DNA from: Actinomycetota bacterium
GTDB taxonomy: Bacteria; Actinomycetota; Actinomycetes; Nanopelagicales; Nanopelagicaceae
DNA: 32,895 nt
Direction of reading: 5' to 3'
Assembly (NCBI GenBank): GCA_009700025.1
Contig: WLMW01000011.1
Location: forward strand, 1 to 32,895
Made by a program: the position numbers and the translations under genes. Under the pieces are notes generated by a model. It had not been told where the DNA came from and made no database searches. It was given only the letters and a program-made list of their open reading frames with translations. Shown in pieces: positions 15,285 through 23,742 of the stretch (within the stretch, counting starts at the first letter, position 1; the number at the start of each line of letters is the position of its first letter).

Positions 15285-16439
15285 GTGGATTCGCCTTATT
15301 TACCTACCTCTTACCGCCCTGATCTTCAGGGAATACGAGCTCTCGCAGTTATTCTTGTGATTTTCTCGCATGCAGGAATCTCTGGCTTTGCTGGGGGCTT
15401 TATCGGTGTAGATATTTTCTTTGTGTTAAGCGGTTTTGTTATCACTAGTTTACTGCTGCGCCAACCCCAAGGTAATTTTTTAAGTAACCTCAAAGTTTTT
15501 TATACACGCAGAATTCTTCGCATACTTCCTGCCGCAACTTTAGTTCTTGTGGTGACCCCTTTGGCAGCTTTTTTCCTAATCGGCGATGCAATGGATCCTG
15601 CGCTCTTAAGTGATGTGAGGTGGGCAAATCTCTTTGCAGCGAATTGGAACCTGATTAATAACGGGTCAAGTTATTTTGTTGCTGGGGTCAATCCTTCATT
15701 AGTTACACATTTTTGGTCTCTCGCTGTTGAAGAGCAGTTCTATATTCTCTTTCCATCAACTGTTTTTGTCTTCTCTTACTTTAAGTTTCTCTATAAACAT
15801 AAAATCTATTTTCAACTGTTTCTTATTGTGATTATTGCTATTTCAGCTTGGTGGTCCTTGACAATCACAACCAGTAGTCCCGTAGAAGCTTACTACTCGC
15901 CATTTACACGTTTTTGGGAATTAGCTATAGGGGCTCTCATTGCATCGGTTTCAATTCAATTAAATAAATTGATGACTCATTTATTCGACGGAATTGGATT
16001 CGCGCTTATTATTCTCAGTCTTGCTATTCTCTCACCTACAAGTCACTATCCAGGAACACTAGCTTGGTTTCCAGTCTGTGGCACTGCTCTATTAATTTTA
16101 ACTGGCACCTCGAGTTCAACTGGGTTAACTAAACGTTTTTTATCCTTAAAGGTAATGTCAACAATTGGAGACCTTTCTTATTCGCTTTATCTCTGGCATT
16201 TCATTTGGATAGCAATTCCTCCGCTTGTATTTACTGGGCTCGATCCGCTTTGGCTGATATTTTTAGGGATTTTTGGAGCTGTACTTACAGGGTTACTTTC
16301 CTATCATTTCTTGGAGAATCCGTTCCGCCACTCAGAAAAATTAAGAGGCGACCCTTTCTCTGTGTTCATACTTTTAGGGATATGCCTAGTGCTGGTATGG
16401 GATTCAACTTTAATAACAAATTGGCTAGCTACTCGGTAA
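15285..16439 (+). CDS. Acyltransferase 3 family (OafA/YrhL-like) membrane O-acyltransferase
   Basis: An integral membrane protein with about ten hydrophobic helices that moves acyl groups, usually acetyl, onto surface sugars or peptidoglycan. It shows the family opening RPDLQGIRALAVILVIFSHA (His29), GGFIGVDIFFVLSGFVIT, YTRRILRILPA and HFWSLAVEEQFYILFP. At 384 aa it is the transmembrane part only; many relatives carry a C-terminal SGNH domain in the same chain. An SGNH protein is instead encoded convergently next door, overlapping by 11 bases, which suggests a two-protein version. GTG 15285 follows TACCCT by six bases. The gene lies between the tRNA-Ser gene and the tRNA-Ser remnant. Confidence 0.9.
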   Translation: MDSPYLPTSYRPDLQGIRALAVILVIFSHAGISGFAGGFIGVDIFFVLSGFVITSLLLRQPQGNFLSNLKVFYTRRILRILPAATLVLVVTPLAAFFLIGDAMDPALLSDVRWANLFAANWNLINNGSSYFVAGVNPSLVTHFWSLAVEEQFYILFPSTVFVFSYFKFLYKHKIYFQLFLIVIIAISAWWSLTITTSSPVEAYYSPFTRFWELAIGALIASVSIQLNKLMTHLFDGIGFALIILSLAILSPTSHYPGTLAWFPVCGTALLILTGTSSSTGLTKRFLSLKVMSTIGDLSYSLYLWHFIWIAIPPLVFTGLDPLWLIFLGIFGAVLTGLLSYHFLENPFRHSEKLRGDPFSVFILLGICLVLVWDSTLITNWLATR

Positions 16440-17337
16440 TTAAGTAGGCACCACTCTTAGAAATCTCGGTATGAAATATTTCTTCAATTTGGGCAATTAC
16501 ATTAGCGGCGAGTACTTTTTGTCCGAGTGAAGAGTAATGAATGCCATCATCGCCGCGAATTTTTTGCATCTTCCCATTTATGTTCGCAAAGTCGCGATAC
16601 TTGCCGTAACTATCGGCAAATATATTTCTGATGTGTAGGTACGAACCGCCTTCCATATTAGTCACAACTGACTCTTGAATTTCATTAATGGCTTTGATTC
16701 CTTGTTCATACCCAGATAAACGCATCACTGGTAACTCCACCCAAATGACAAATGCGCCAGCATTGTTTGCAAGCTTTTCAATATCCTGCATCTGATTGTT
16801 ATAGCTGAGCAACCATCTCGAACTGCCGAAACTCTCAACTTTTCCTTCGATCTTTGAATTCTGATGGTCGTTTGCCCCGATATACACAATAACGAGATTC
16901 GGTTTGTTGGTTTCTAACATTTCAGGCAATTCTTTAGTCCAATCATAAAACCATATATTGGCCATTCCTGATGAAGGTTTACCTTTTAGAATGAGGGTAA
17001 TCTTGGAGGACTTTTGTACAACATGTGATAACCCCCAACCCAAATTTGATGCCATTGAATCTCCAATGACCATGATCGTGCATTTGCCTAAGTCTGTCTT
17101 CTCGTTCATTTTGGCTGAATTGAATCCACATGTTGACAACTTATTTACAGGCAACTTTTGGTTAAGTCGCAATGTTGGTGAAACTGTGGGGGTAGCCTTT
17201 TTAAATATCTCTTTAGTTTCAGAGTAGGTTTGAGTTTTGGATGCAGTATTTGCCGAAGCGAGCGTGAGCGTTAATCCTGAAACTATAAGTAATAAAAGAG
17301 TTAAAGAGAGCCGTAGGCGCATATTAAACTTCGTCAC
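16429..17337 (-). CDS. Secreted SGNH/GDSL hydrolase-like protein
   Basis: 302 aa with an N-terminal signal or anchor segment (SLTLLLLIVSGLTLTLA). All four SGNH blocks are visible: GDSM with catalytic Ser94, the Gly in PSSGM, GAND with Asn156, and DGIH with Asp264 and His267. It would act outside the membrane as an esterase or as the second-step acyl carrier-transferase that works with acyltransferase-3 proteins. The acyltransferase at 15285 lacks this domain and converges with it, sharing the last 11 bases. The start is GTG 17337; an ATG five codons on is possible. The target sugar is unknown. Confidence 0.8.
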   Translation of the reverse strand: MTKFNMRLRLSLTLLLLIVSGLTLTLASANTASKTQTYSETKEIFKKATPTVSPTLRLNQKLPVNKLSTCGFNSAKMNEKTDLGKCTIMVIGDSMASNLGWGLSHVVQKSSKITLILKGKPSSGMANIWFYDWTKELPEMLETNKPNLVIVYIGANDHQNSKIEGKVESFGSSRWLLSYNNQMQDIEKLANNAGAFVIWVELPVMRLSGYEQGIKAINEIQESVVTNMEGGSYLHIRNIFADSYGKYRDFANINGKMQKIRGDDGIHYSSLGQKVLAANVIAQIEEIFHTEISKSGAYLITE

Positions 17338-17360
17338 TTAGCACTAACTTTCCTCTTAAG

Positions 17361-17392
17361 GGGCGCATTCGACCGGGATACGCGACGTCTCC
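17361..17392 (-). pseudogene. Remnant of tRNA-Ser (5' half only)
   Basis: On the minus strand it starts with intact acceptor GGAGACG and a D-arm like that of tRNA-Ser at 15014 (four differences in 32 bases), then breaks off before the anticodon arm. It cannot form a tRNA. Confidence 0.8.
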
Positions 17393-17424
17393 TTGTACGG
17401 GCCAAGTTTACAGGTTCAAAAGAC
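17361..17424. repeat. Direct repeat copy 2 (tRNA-Ser 5' half plus upstream DNA)
   Basis: Partner of the repeat at 15071-15135, in the same orientation, with one one-base gap. The two copies bracket about 2.2 kb containing the acyltransferase and SGNH genes. Confidence 0.85.
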
Positions 17425-17513
17425 GATCGGCCTAACATTAAATTCTACAGACCGTAAAGCACGGTAAGGCACATGGGCAAGAATTCACTTTCTGCACGGG
17501 TAAATCGGGTTTG

Positions 17514-18494
17514 TTAGTAATTCTGATTCCAGTTACGGGCAAGATTGATGCTGACATTTCTTGGTCTCATAGTTTTCATTCCACAGCCTGGGTAGTTTGT
17601 GATTTCGCCAAATTTAATACCTTGATCAGAATCGTATAAATCCACACGCATAAAATCCACCCCTCTAGAGATCTTGGCGGATATCTCTAACATTTTCTCT
17701 AAAGTTTCTGGCCGCTCCTGTATCACTTCAGATGCAGGATGAAGAATTTCTGCGTAGATTCTGGTCCAGTCAGGCCTGTAAAAATTACGTCGATGGTCAC
17801 TAAATTTGGATGTATCAACTTGTATAAATTCGCACCTCCCATCAAACATGAAGAATTTGTAGTCCCCCGCCACTTCATTATTTTTTGTTAGAACCTCTTC
17901 TACTAAAAGCTGTGGAGAAATTCCGAGATAAGCCCATTCTGGAAGTTTTCCGGTGAACCAGTAATATTCTAACGTCAACCATTTTTCTGTTAGGTTTTGC
18001 AAGTTATCCCAGATCAAATCATCTGGATGTATAAAGAATCTCTGCCAAGTAGTATTTGCTAAATTACTAGGTAATCTTATTCCACGGGGTGCACCTTCCC
18101 AACAAATAACTGAAGCGCCAGAACCGTGATTTGCTTTAATTACAAAATTTCTCGGAAATACTTCTCTGTTTATACCGATAAGACTTGAATATTCACTTAA
18201 GGATTTAGTGAGAAACTCTTGACCAATATTTTTCTGTACAAATTCTCTGACTTGTATTTTGTCTGAAAATATTTTCAAGGAGGGGTTTCTATCATGCTGC
18301 ATTTTATAGAGTATCTTGTCCTCAATTGTTTTAGGGGACTTGGACTTAATCTTTAGGGTAAAAGTGGCCAGACTCAGGGTTGAGGTAAACGTGAATAAAT
18401 GAACTACAAATTTAATTTTCTTCAAAAGGGCGATGGGTAAATATTTTTCCATGAATTGGAGCGATTGAGTCATGGCTCTATCCAAAACCGCCAT
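17514..18494 (-). CDS. TupA-like ATP-grasp protein (polysaccharide-associated)
   Basis: 326 aa matching the TupA-like ATP-grasp family found in capsule and teichuronic-acid loci. Visible features are DKIQVREFVQKNIG, then FVIKANHGSGASVI (nucleotide-binding loop), LLVEEVL, DYKFFMFDGRCEFIQVD, FMRVDLYDSDQGIKFGEITNYPGCGM near the end (metal-binding Asp/Glu), and a C-terminal NxxRNW. ATP-grasp enzymes ligate a carboxylate to an amine or similar group; the substrate is unknown. ATG 18494 has AGGGGG upstream; an ATG seven codons on is possible. It lies just outside the tRNA-Ser repeat interval. Confidence 0.75.
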   Translation of the reverse strand: MAVLDRAMTQSLQFMEKYLPIALLKKIKFVVHLFTFTSTLSLATFTLKIKSKSPKTIEDKILYKMQHDRNPSLKIFSDKIQVREFVQKNIGQEFLTKSLSEYSSLIGINREVFPRNFVIKANHGSGASVICWEGAPRGIRLPSNLANTTWQRFFIHPDDLIWDNLQNLTEKWLTLEYYWFTGKLPEWAYLGISPQLLVEEVLTKNNEVAGDYKFFMFDGRCEFIQVDTSKFSDHRRNFYRPDWTRIYAEILHPASEVIQERPETLEKMLEISAKISRGVDFMRVDLYDSDQGIKFGEITNYPGCGMKTMRPRNVSINLARNWNQNY

Positions 18495-18602
18495 GCCTTA
18501 ACCCCCTGAATTTATGGCTCAAGAACTTTTTCCAAGCAATGAGAATAAGTAATATCTAGCCTAAGGTTTTAGAAATGAATAGTCATCTATGGGTTGAGAT
18601 TG

Positions 18603-18608
18603 TAGGCT
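18603..18608 (+). promoter_or_regulatory. -10 element of pepP (leaderless)
   Basis: TAGGCT preceded by TG, then six bases and ATG 18615. The same hexamer precedes pstP. Confidence 0.4.
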
Positions 18609-18614
18609 CCATGC

Positions 18615-20054
18615 ATGGAATCCACCGATAAACCCCTTGAAAGCCGTCGCGTTTATGACGTACCGCCATCGGATGCATATGCAGAATTTATGAAAACAGG
18701 ATGGGCGCCTTCCCCATTAGATGGAATAGTCCAAGATCCTGCCATTGCTTACTGCTTTGTTCGTAGAGAAAAACTCTCGCAGATTTTTCAGGGCCTGCGA
18801 ATTGTTTTACCAAGCGGAAATTCTAAGGTCCGTAGCAATGACACTGATTATCGCTTTCGACCTCATAGTGCTTTCGTGTATTACACCGGCATACAAGGAG
18901 AAGAAGTTACATCTGACGCTGTTTTAGTCATGGAACCAAATGGTGAGGGTCATGACTCGATCATGTACATCCAACCTAGATCTACGCGCGATACCAGCGC
19001 TTTTTATAATGACCGCAAATATGGCGAGCTTTGGGTGGGCCGTCGCTTCACAACCGATGAGGCATCGCAGCGTTTTGGTATAGAAGTTCGTAAGGTGGAA
19101 GATTTAGAGGCTCTGCTGAAAGATGGAACGCCTGCAATTGCTTTACGCGGCGAAGATGCACTTGTGGATGCGTGTGTGAAGAAATCTAAGCGCGATGATG
19201 AGTTAGTTAACTTTGTCTCTGTGGCTCGCTTGATAAAAGATGAATATGAAATTAATCAGCTGCAGAAATCTGTTGATGTAACACACCGAGGGTTTAATGA
19301 CGCTATTCGCGCATTACCTGCTGCAGTTCTTACCCCTAGAGGCGAGCGCGTTGTTGAGGCCGCCTTTTATGGGCGTGCGCGAATTGAAGGTAACGAACTC
19401 GGTTATGACACCATTTCGGCTGCAGGTTCACATGCTTGTGTTCTTCATTGGACACGCAATGATGGTGACGTTAAAAACGGTGATCTGTTATTACTAGATG
19501 CAGGTGTTGAGTTAGATTCTTATTACACCGCCGATATAACACGCACTTTCCCAGTTAATGGAAAGTTTTCCCCTGCCCAACGCACTTTGTATATGTTGGT
19601 GTACGAGGCACAGAAAGCTGGTTTTGCCGCTATCCGCGCTGGAGTAGATTTTCTAGAGATAAACAAGGCCTGCCACACTGTATTGGCCCAAGGTCTAGTT
19701 GACCTTGGCGTATTAACAATAAGCGCAGAAGAGTCGATGCGTCCTGAAGTTGGTCTCCACAAACGGTGGACTCTGCATGGTGTCAGCCATATGTTGGGCC
19801 TTGATGTGCATGATTGCGCACAAGCTCGTAAGGATCAATACACCGAAGCTAAGTTAGAAGCTGGAATGGTTCTAACTGTTGAGCCTGGCATCTATATTCA
19901 ACCTGACGACGAACTATTCGCGCCTGAATACCGAGGAATTGGGATACGCATTGAAGATGATGTGTTAGTTACTGAAACTGGTTGTATTAATCTCAGTGAA
20001 AATATGCCCCGTCATCCTGATGAAATTGAAGCGTGGATGGCGTCACTTCGCTAG
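18615..20054 (+). CDS. pepP: Xaa-Pro aminopeptidase (aminopeptidase P)
   Basis: A two-metal cytoplasmic peptidase that removes N-terminal residues before proline. The N-terminal AMP_N domain (about 45-200) contains FRPHSAFVYYTG. The catalytic pita-bread fold carries the metal ligands in LLDAGVELDSYYTADITRTF (two Asp), HGVSHMLGLDVHD (His), TVEPGIYI (Glu) and GIRIEDDVL (Glu). Length 479 aa is normal for Actinobacteria. The ATG is six bases after TAGGCT with no ribosome site, so it is probably leaderless. Its 3' end overlaps the convergent crcB gene by 12 bases. Confidence 0.93.
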   Translation: MESTDKPLESRRVYDVPPSDAYAEFMKTGWAPSPLDGIVQDPAIAYCFVRREKLSQIFQGLRIVLPSGNSKVRSNDTDYRFRPHSAFVYYTGIQGEEVTSDAVLVMEPNGEGHDSIMYIQPRSTRDTSAFYNDRKYGELWVGRRFTTDEASQRFGIEVRKVEDLEALLKDGTPAIALRGEDALVDACVKKSKRDDELVNFVSVARLIKDEYEINQLQKSVDVTHRGFNDAIRALPAAVLTPRGERVVEAAFYGRARIEGNELGYDTISAAGSHACVLHWTRNDGDVKNGDLLLLDAGVELDSYYTADITRTFPVNGKFSPAQRTLYMLVYEAQKAGFAAIRAGVDFLEINKACHTVLAQGLVDLGVLTISAEESMRPEVGLHKRWTLHGVSHMLGLDVHDCAQARKDQYTEAKLEAGMVLTVEPGIYIQPDDELFAPEYRGIGIRIEDDVLVTETGCINLSENMPRHPDEIEAWMASLR

Positions 20055-20381
20055 TGATAGACCAAGCCAAACTGCGCATAGGCCTAGACCAATAGAAGCG
20101 CTTAAGTTGATAGCGGCTTCGCGATATCTTTTAAGTTCGTAAGCTAAGAAGAAATCCAACATGAGTGTTGACCATGTTGTAAAAGAGCCAGCGAACCCAA
20201 TCACAAAGAAGGCGTTTGTGTTGATGGAACTTCTCATGGTCAAGCCAAATATGAATGAACCAATAATGTTGACTAGAAATATTCCAATTGGGTGAGATGA
20301 GTATCGACGAATGTACTGATCGATAGCAAAACGAGCAGGCGCACCGATAGCTGCTCCACAGATTATAAGAATTGTTCTCAT
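20043..20381 (-). CDS. crcB: Fluoride channel subunit CrcB/Fluc
   Basis: A 112-aa, four-helix membrane protein that exports fluoride as a dimer. It shows GAAIGAPARFAIDQYI, PIGIFLVNIIGSFIFG and GFAGSFTTWSTLMLDF, the last being the conserved pore region. It overlaps the preceding crcB by four bases (20378-20381), so the two subunits are co-translated and probably make a heterodimer, as in other Gram-positives with paired genes. No fluoride riboswitch was recognised upstream; the genes follow sdh and a holin-family gene directly. Confidence 0.9.
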   Translation of the reverse strand: MRTILIICGAAIGAPARFAIDQYIRRYSSHPIGIFLVNIIGSFIFGLTMRSSINTNAFFVIGFAGSFTTWSTLMLDFFLAYELKRYREAAINLSASIGLGLCAVWLGLSLAK

Positions 20382-20731
20382 GCACGTACCGAGATGATTT
20401 TTCTAGCAATTGGCATTATTACAACAATAGTGAGTAGTGAAAAAATTAAATTATGAATAAGAAAAAGTTGGCCGCCTTCACGAGGTTCAAGCGTTAAGCC
20501 TACAACAGCGGAAAAAGTTGTTAACCCTGCGCAAAAACCAGGTAACAAAAGGTGGCGCACATGCTCGCCTCCCCTGCGCTCCATGAAAACTACCAAAAAG
20601 GTTGCAATTGCCACGCCTATTAAATTAGCCGCCAAAGTAGCAGTACGACCATCTTCCAAAGTAATCATGAGCCAATATCGAACGAGAGATCCTGCAACCC
20701 CGCCGAGTGAAACTAATAAGAGCGATTTCAG
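20378..20731 (-). CDS. crcB: Second fluoride channel subunit CrcB/Fluc, probable CTG start
   Basis: Reading from the first ATG (20668) gives only 96 aa and lacks the first CrcB helix. The same frame continues upstream as LKSLLLVSLGGVAGSLVRYWL, which is the expected CrcB N-terminus (GG-x-GS-x-x-RY). CTG at 20731 opens it and overlaps the TGA of the preceding gene as CTGA, like the common ATGA coupling. That gives 117 aa, a normal length. The core is NLIGVAIATFLV and PGFCAGLTTFSAVVG. No ATG, GTG or TTG exists in the upstream extension. Confidence 0.8.
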   Translation of the reverse strand: MKSLLLVSLGGVAGSLVRYWLMITLEDGRTATLAANLIGVAIATFLVVFMERRGGEHVRHLLLPGFCAGLTTFSAVVGLTLEPREGGQLFLIHNLIFSLLTIVVIMPIARKIISVRA

Positions 20732-21081
20732 AGTGGTAGAGCTTTCTTTGTAACCCCTGAAATCAATCGGGTAATTACACTGATTACAATTGCTGCAAAT
20801 ACTGCCGACCAGAAATTATTCACATCTAATTTTTCACTCCAACGGGCGACCAACATCAAAATAGCAGCATTCACTACAACTAGAAAAAGACCAAGAGTTA
20901 AAATCACGGCCGGAAGTGTCAGCAATTTAAGGAGTGATCCAAGAGTTGCATTCAATAAACCAAAAAGAAGTGCAACCCAAAGGTAAGTTGTAAATCCACC
21001 TTTAACATCAATTCCTGGGATAAGCGCTGTTGCTACCCAAAAGGCTGCACTTAACGCACCCCAACGAATTAATATCTTCAT
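20728..21081 (-). CDS. Holin-family (superfamily IV, YvlD-like) membrane protein
   Basis: 117 aa with four hydrophobic helices. The segment LFGLLNATLGSLLKLLTLPAVILTLGLFLVVVNAAIL is the signature of the phage holin superfamily IV/YvlD group, mostly chromosomal proteins of unknown role rather than lysis holins. It sits seven bases after sdhB and overlaps crcB, so it is transcribed with them. Nothing phage-like is nearby. The tail TKKALPL ends at the TGA shared with the CTG start of crcB. Confidence 0.8.
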   Translation of the reverse strand: MKILIRWGALSAAFWVATALIPGIDVKGGFTTYLWVALLFGLLNATLGSLLKLLTLPAVILTLGLFLVVVNAAILMLVARWSEKLDVNNFWSAVFAAIVISVITRLISGVTKKALPL

Positions 21082-21088
21082 AGGCTAA

Positions 21089-21847
21089 TTAAATACCATC
21101 GCGCTTACGAATTTTTGAACCTAACCAACGCGCTGGGTCATATTTAATGTCTACAACACGCTCCTTCATAGGAATAATTGCGTTGTCGGTGATTCTGATG
21201 TGCTCTGGGCAAACCTCCGTACAACACTTAGTGATATTGCACATTCCAAGTCCATGCTCTTCTTGGGCAGTGCGCTTGCGGTTTTTCAATGTATCAAGTG
21301 GGTGCATATCTAGTTCGGCAATCCGAATAAAGAAACGTGGCCCAGCGAAGGATTTTTTATTTTCTTCGTGATCTCGGATTACGTGGCAGGTATCTTGACA
21401 CAAGAAACATTCAATACATTTACGGAATTCTTGGCTTCGCTCAACATCAACCTGTTCCATCCGAGCCTCACCTGGTGCCAACTCGTCTGGGTGAGAATAA
21501 GCGGGTATTTCCATAGCTTTTTTATAATTAAACGAGACATCTGTGACTAGGTCTTTAATGACAGGGAATGCGCGAAGTGGAGTAACTGTGATTGTCTCTT
21601 CATCACCGTAAGCAGCTACTTGCGTCATGCATGCTAAACGTGGCTTTCCGTTAATCTCCATAGAACATGAACCACATTTGCCAGCTTTACAGTTCCAACG
21701 AACCGCTAAATCACCCATCTGGGTAGCTTGCACGCGGTGAATTACATCGAGAACTACTTCACCTTCGTTGGCCTCTACTTGGACATCTTGCAGGCCGCCT
21801 TCTTTTGAATCGCCTCGCCAGATGCGTAAATTAATCATGCGTGCCAT
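21089..21847 (-). CDS. sdhB: Succinate dehydrogenase iron-sulfur subunit (Sdh1 type)
   Basis: A 252-aa electron-transfer subunit carrying electrons from SdhA to the membrane part. The N-terminal [2Fe-2S] site is CKAGKCGSCSMEINGKPRLAC. The C-terminal cluster motifs are CIECFLCQDTC and CNITKCCTEVCPEHI. The ATG shares its A with the sdhA stop (TAATG), giving tight translational coupling. The protein resembles the mycobacterial Sdh1 (Rv0247c) layout more than the four-subunit Sdh2 type, judged by gene order. Confidence 0.95.
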   Translation of the reverse strand: MARMINLRIWRGDSKEGGLQDVQVEANEGEVVLDVIHRVQATQMGDLAVRWNCKAGKCGSCSMEINGKPRLACMTQVAAYGDEETITVTPLRAFPVIKDLVTDVSFNYKKAMEIPAYSHPDELAPGEARMEQVDVERSQEFRKCIECFLCQDTCHVIRDHEENKKSFAGPRFFIRIAELDMHPLDTLKNRKRTAQEEHGLGMCNITKCCTEVCPEHIRITDNAIIPMKERVVDIKYDPARWLGSKIRKRDGI

Positions 21848-23730
21848 TAGTTAGATCCGCCTTTCGCAATTTCCTCTGATGTCATGTACTTCTCTAATTC
21901 ATGCACATCAAAGAGATCAAAGAGTTCTTTAGGAAGCATGGGTAATGTTTGTTGACGGACATTTACTTGTGCCCCATTAAATGAAGAAATGTGGTTAATT
22001 TGTCGCCACTTATTGTTCATACCCGGGAAATCATCACGAGTATGACCACCGCGGGACTCTTGACGAAGCAATGCTGATTTTGCAGTTGATTCAGCAACCA
22101 ATAACATGTTGTCTAAATCAAAAGCTAAATGGAATCCCGGATTAAACTTTCTTCCACCACTTACAGCTACGTTCGCACTTCGCTTTCTAATATCTGCAAT
22201 CTTTACAATTGCATCCTCTATTTCAGTAGCGGTGCGAATAATCCCAACTAAATTATGGGTTACTTCTTGTAGTTCAGCGTGAAGGGAATATGAGTTTTCT
22301 CCACCATCGCGATCAAATGGGGCTTGAATTTTTGCCGCTGCTGCTTTGATTGCGTTATCACTGACTGGGTTCTTACCGTTGCTCTTGCAATATTGCGCCG
22401 CCCCGATTCCGGCTCTTCGGCCAAAAACCAAAAGATCTGTCAGCGAGTTTCCGCCGAGGCGGTTTGACCCGTGCATTCCGCCAGCAACTTCACCAGCAGC
22501 AAATAATCCAGGGACTCCAACTGCCGCCGCAGTATCTGGATCTACCTCTACCCCGCCCATTACATAGTGACATGTTGGGCCAACCTCCATTGGCTCTTTT
22601 GTAATATCAACACCGGCAAGCTCATAGAACTGGTGCCACATTGATGGCAAGCGCTTTTTAATTACTTCTGCCGATAAGCGCTTTGAAACATCTAGATATA
22701 CGCCACCATGCTCAGTGCCGCGGCCAGCTTTAACTTCACTATTGATTGCACGCGCAACTTCATCACGTGGCAAAAGTTCGGGCGGGCGACGGTTGTTATC
22801 TTGATCTGCATACCAACGATCAGCTTCAGTCTCATTGTCAGCATAAATGTTTTTGAACACATCTGGAATATATTTAAACATAAATCGCTCACCAAGGCTG
22901 TTTGTTAAGACTCCACCTTCACCGCGAACTGACTCTGTTACTAAAATTCCGCGAACGGATGGTGGCCACACCATTCCAGTTGGGTGGAACTGCAAAAACT
23001 CCATGTCAACCAAGTTCGCACCGGCTTTGAGGGCAAGTGCATGACCGTCGCCGGTACCTTCCCAAGAGTTAGATGTAATCTTAAAAGTTTTACCTACACC
23101 ACCGGTAGCAATAATAACTGTTGGTGCTTCGAATAGAACTTCGGCACCGGTTTCGCGCCAATAGCCGTAGGCCCCTGATATTTTCCCATTCTCTTTTAAA
23201 ATATCTGTAACTGTTAATTCAGCAAATACTTTGATGTTGCTCTCCATCGAACCATACTGTTGACCATCTTTTTGTTGCAGTGCAACAATTTTCTGCTGCA
23301 TAGTACGAATGAGTTCTAATCCAGTGCGGTCACCAACATGTGCAAGACGTGGATATTCATGACCACCAAAGTTGCGTTGTGAAATTTTTCCCTCTTTAGT
23401 GCGATCAAAAAGAGCGCCCCAAGTTTCTAGCTCCCAAATTCGATCTGGTGCTTCTTTGGCATGAAGCTCTGCCATGCGATAGTGATTAAGGAATTTACCA
23501 CCGCGCATAGTGTCACGAAAGTGAACCATCCAATTGTCATTGTCGTTGACGTTTCCCATTGACGCAGCTGCGCCGCCTTCAGCCATAACAGTATGGGCCT
23601 TGCCAAATAAGGATTTACAGATGATTGCAACGCGCAATCCTGCTTCACGGGCTTCAACTGCTGCGCGTAGGCCAGCTCCACCTGCGCCAATAACAAGGAC
23701 GTCGTATGAGTGACGCTCTAAATCTGTCAT
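21847..23730 (-). CDS. sdhA: Succinate dehydrogenase flavoprotein subunit
   Basis: A 627-aa catalytic subunit oxidising succinate to fumarate in the TCA cycle, with covalently bound FAD. It shows the dinucleotide fold VIGAGGAGLRAAVEAREAG, HTVMAEGGAAASMGN (FAD-contact region), FLQFHPTGMVWP, HYVMGGVEVD and GLFAAGEVAGGMHGSNRLGG, all typical. An AAAGGA ribosome site lies before the ATG. It is 12 bases after sdhC and overlaps sdhB by one base. Confidence 0.97.
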   Translation of the reverse strand: MTDLERHSYDVLVIGAGGAGLRAAVEAREAGLRVAIICKSLFGKAHTVMAEGGAAASMGNVNDNDNWMVHFRDTMRGGKFLNHYRMAELHAKEAPDRIWELETWGALFDRTKEGKISQRNFGGHEYPRLAHVGDRTGLELIRTMQQKIVALQQKDGQQYGSMESNIKVFAELTVTDILKENGKISGAYGYWRETGAEVLFEAPTVIIATGGVGKTFKITSNSWEGTGDGHALALKAGANLVDMEFLQFHPTGMVWPPSVRGILVTESVRGEGGVLTNSLGERFMFKYIPDVFKNIYADNETEADRWYADQDNNRRPPELLPRDEVARAINSEVKAGRGTEHGGVYLDVSKRLSAEVIKKRLPSMWHQFYELAGVDITKEPMEVGPTCHYVMGGVEVDPDTAAAVGVPGLFAAGEVAGGMHGSNRLGGNSLTDLLVFGRRAGIGAAQYCKSNGKNPVSDNAIKAAAAKIQAPFDRDGGENSYSLHAELQEVTHNLVGIIRTATEIEDAIVKIADIRKRSANVAVSGGRKFNPGFHLAFDLDNMLLVAESTAKSALLRQESRGGHTRDDFPGMNNKWRQINHISSFNGAQVNVRQQTLPMLPKELFDLFDVHELEKYMTSEEIAKGGSN

Positions 23731-23742
23731 ATTCGAGTTCCT

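Noticed and set aside
20728-21081. Prophage remnant suggested by the holin-family protein
   Set aside because: This family is mostly chromosomal, and no other phage gene is nearby.
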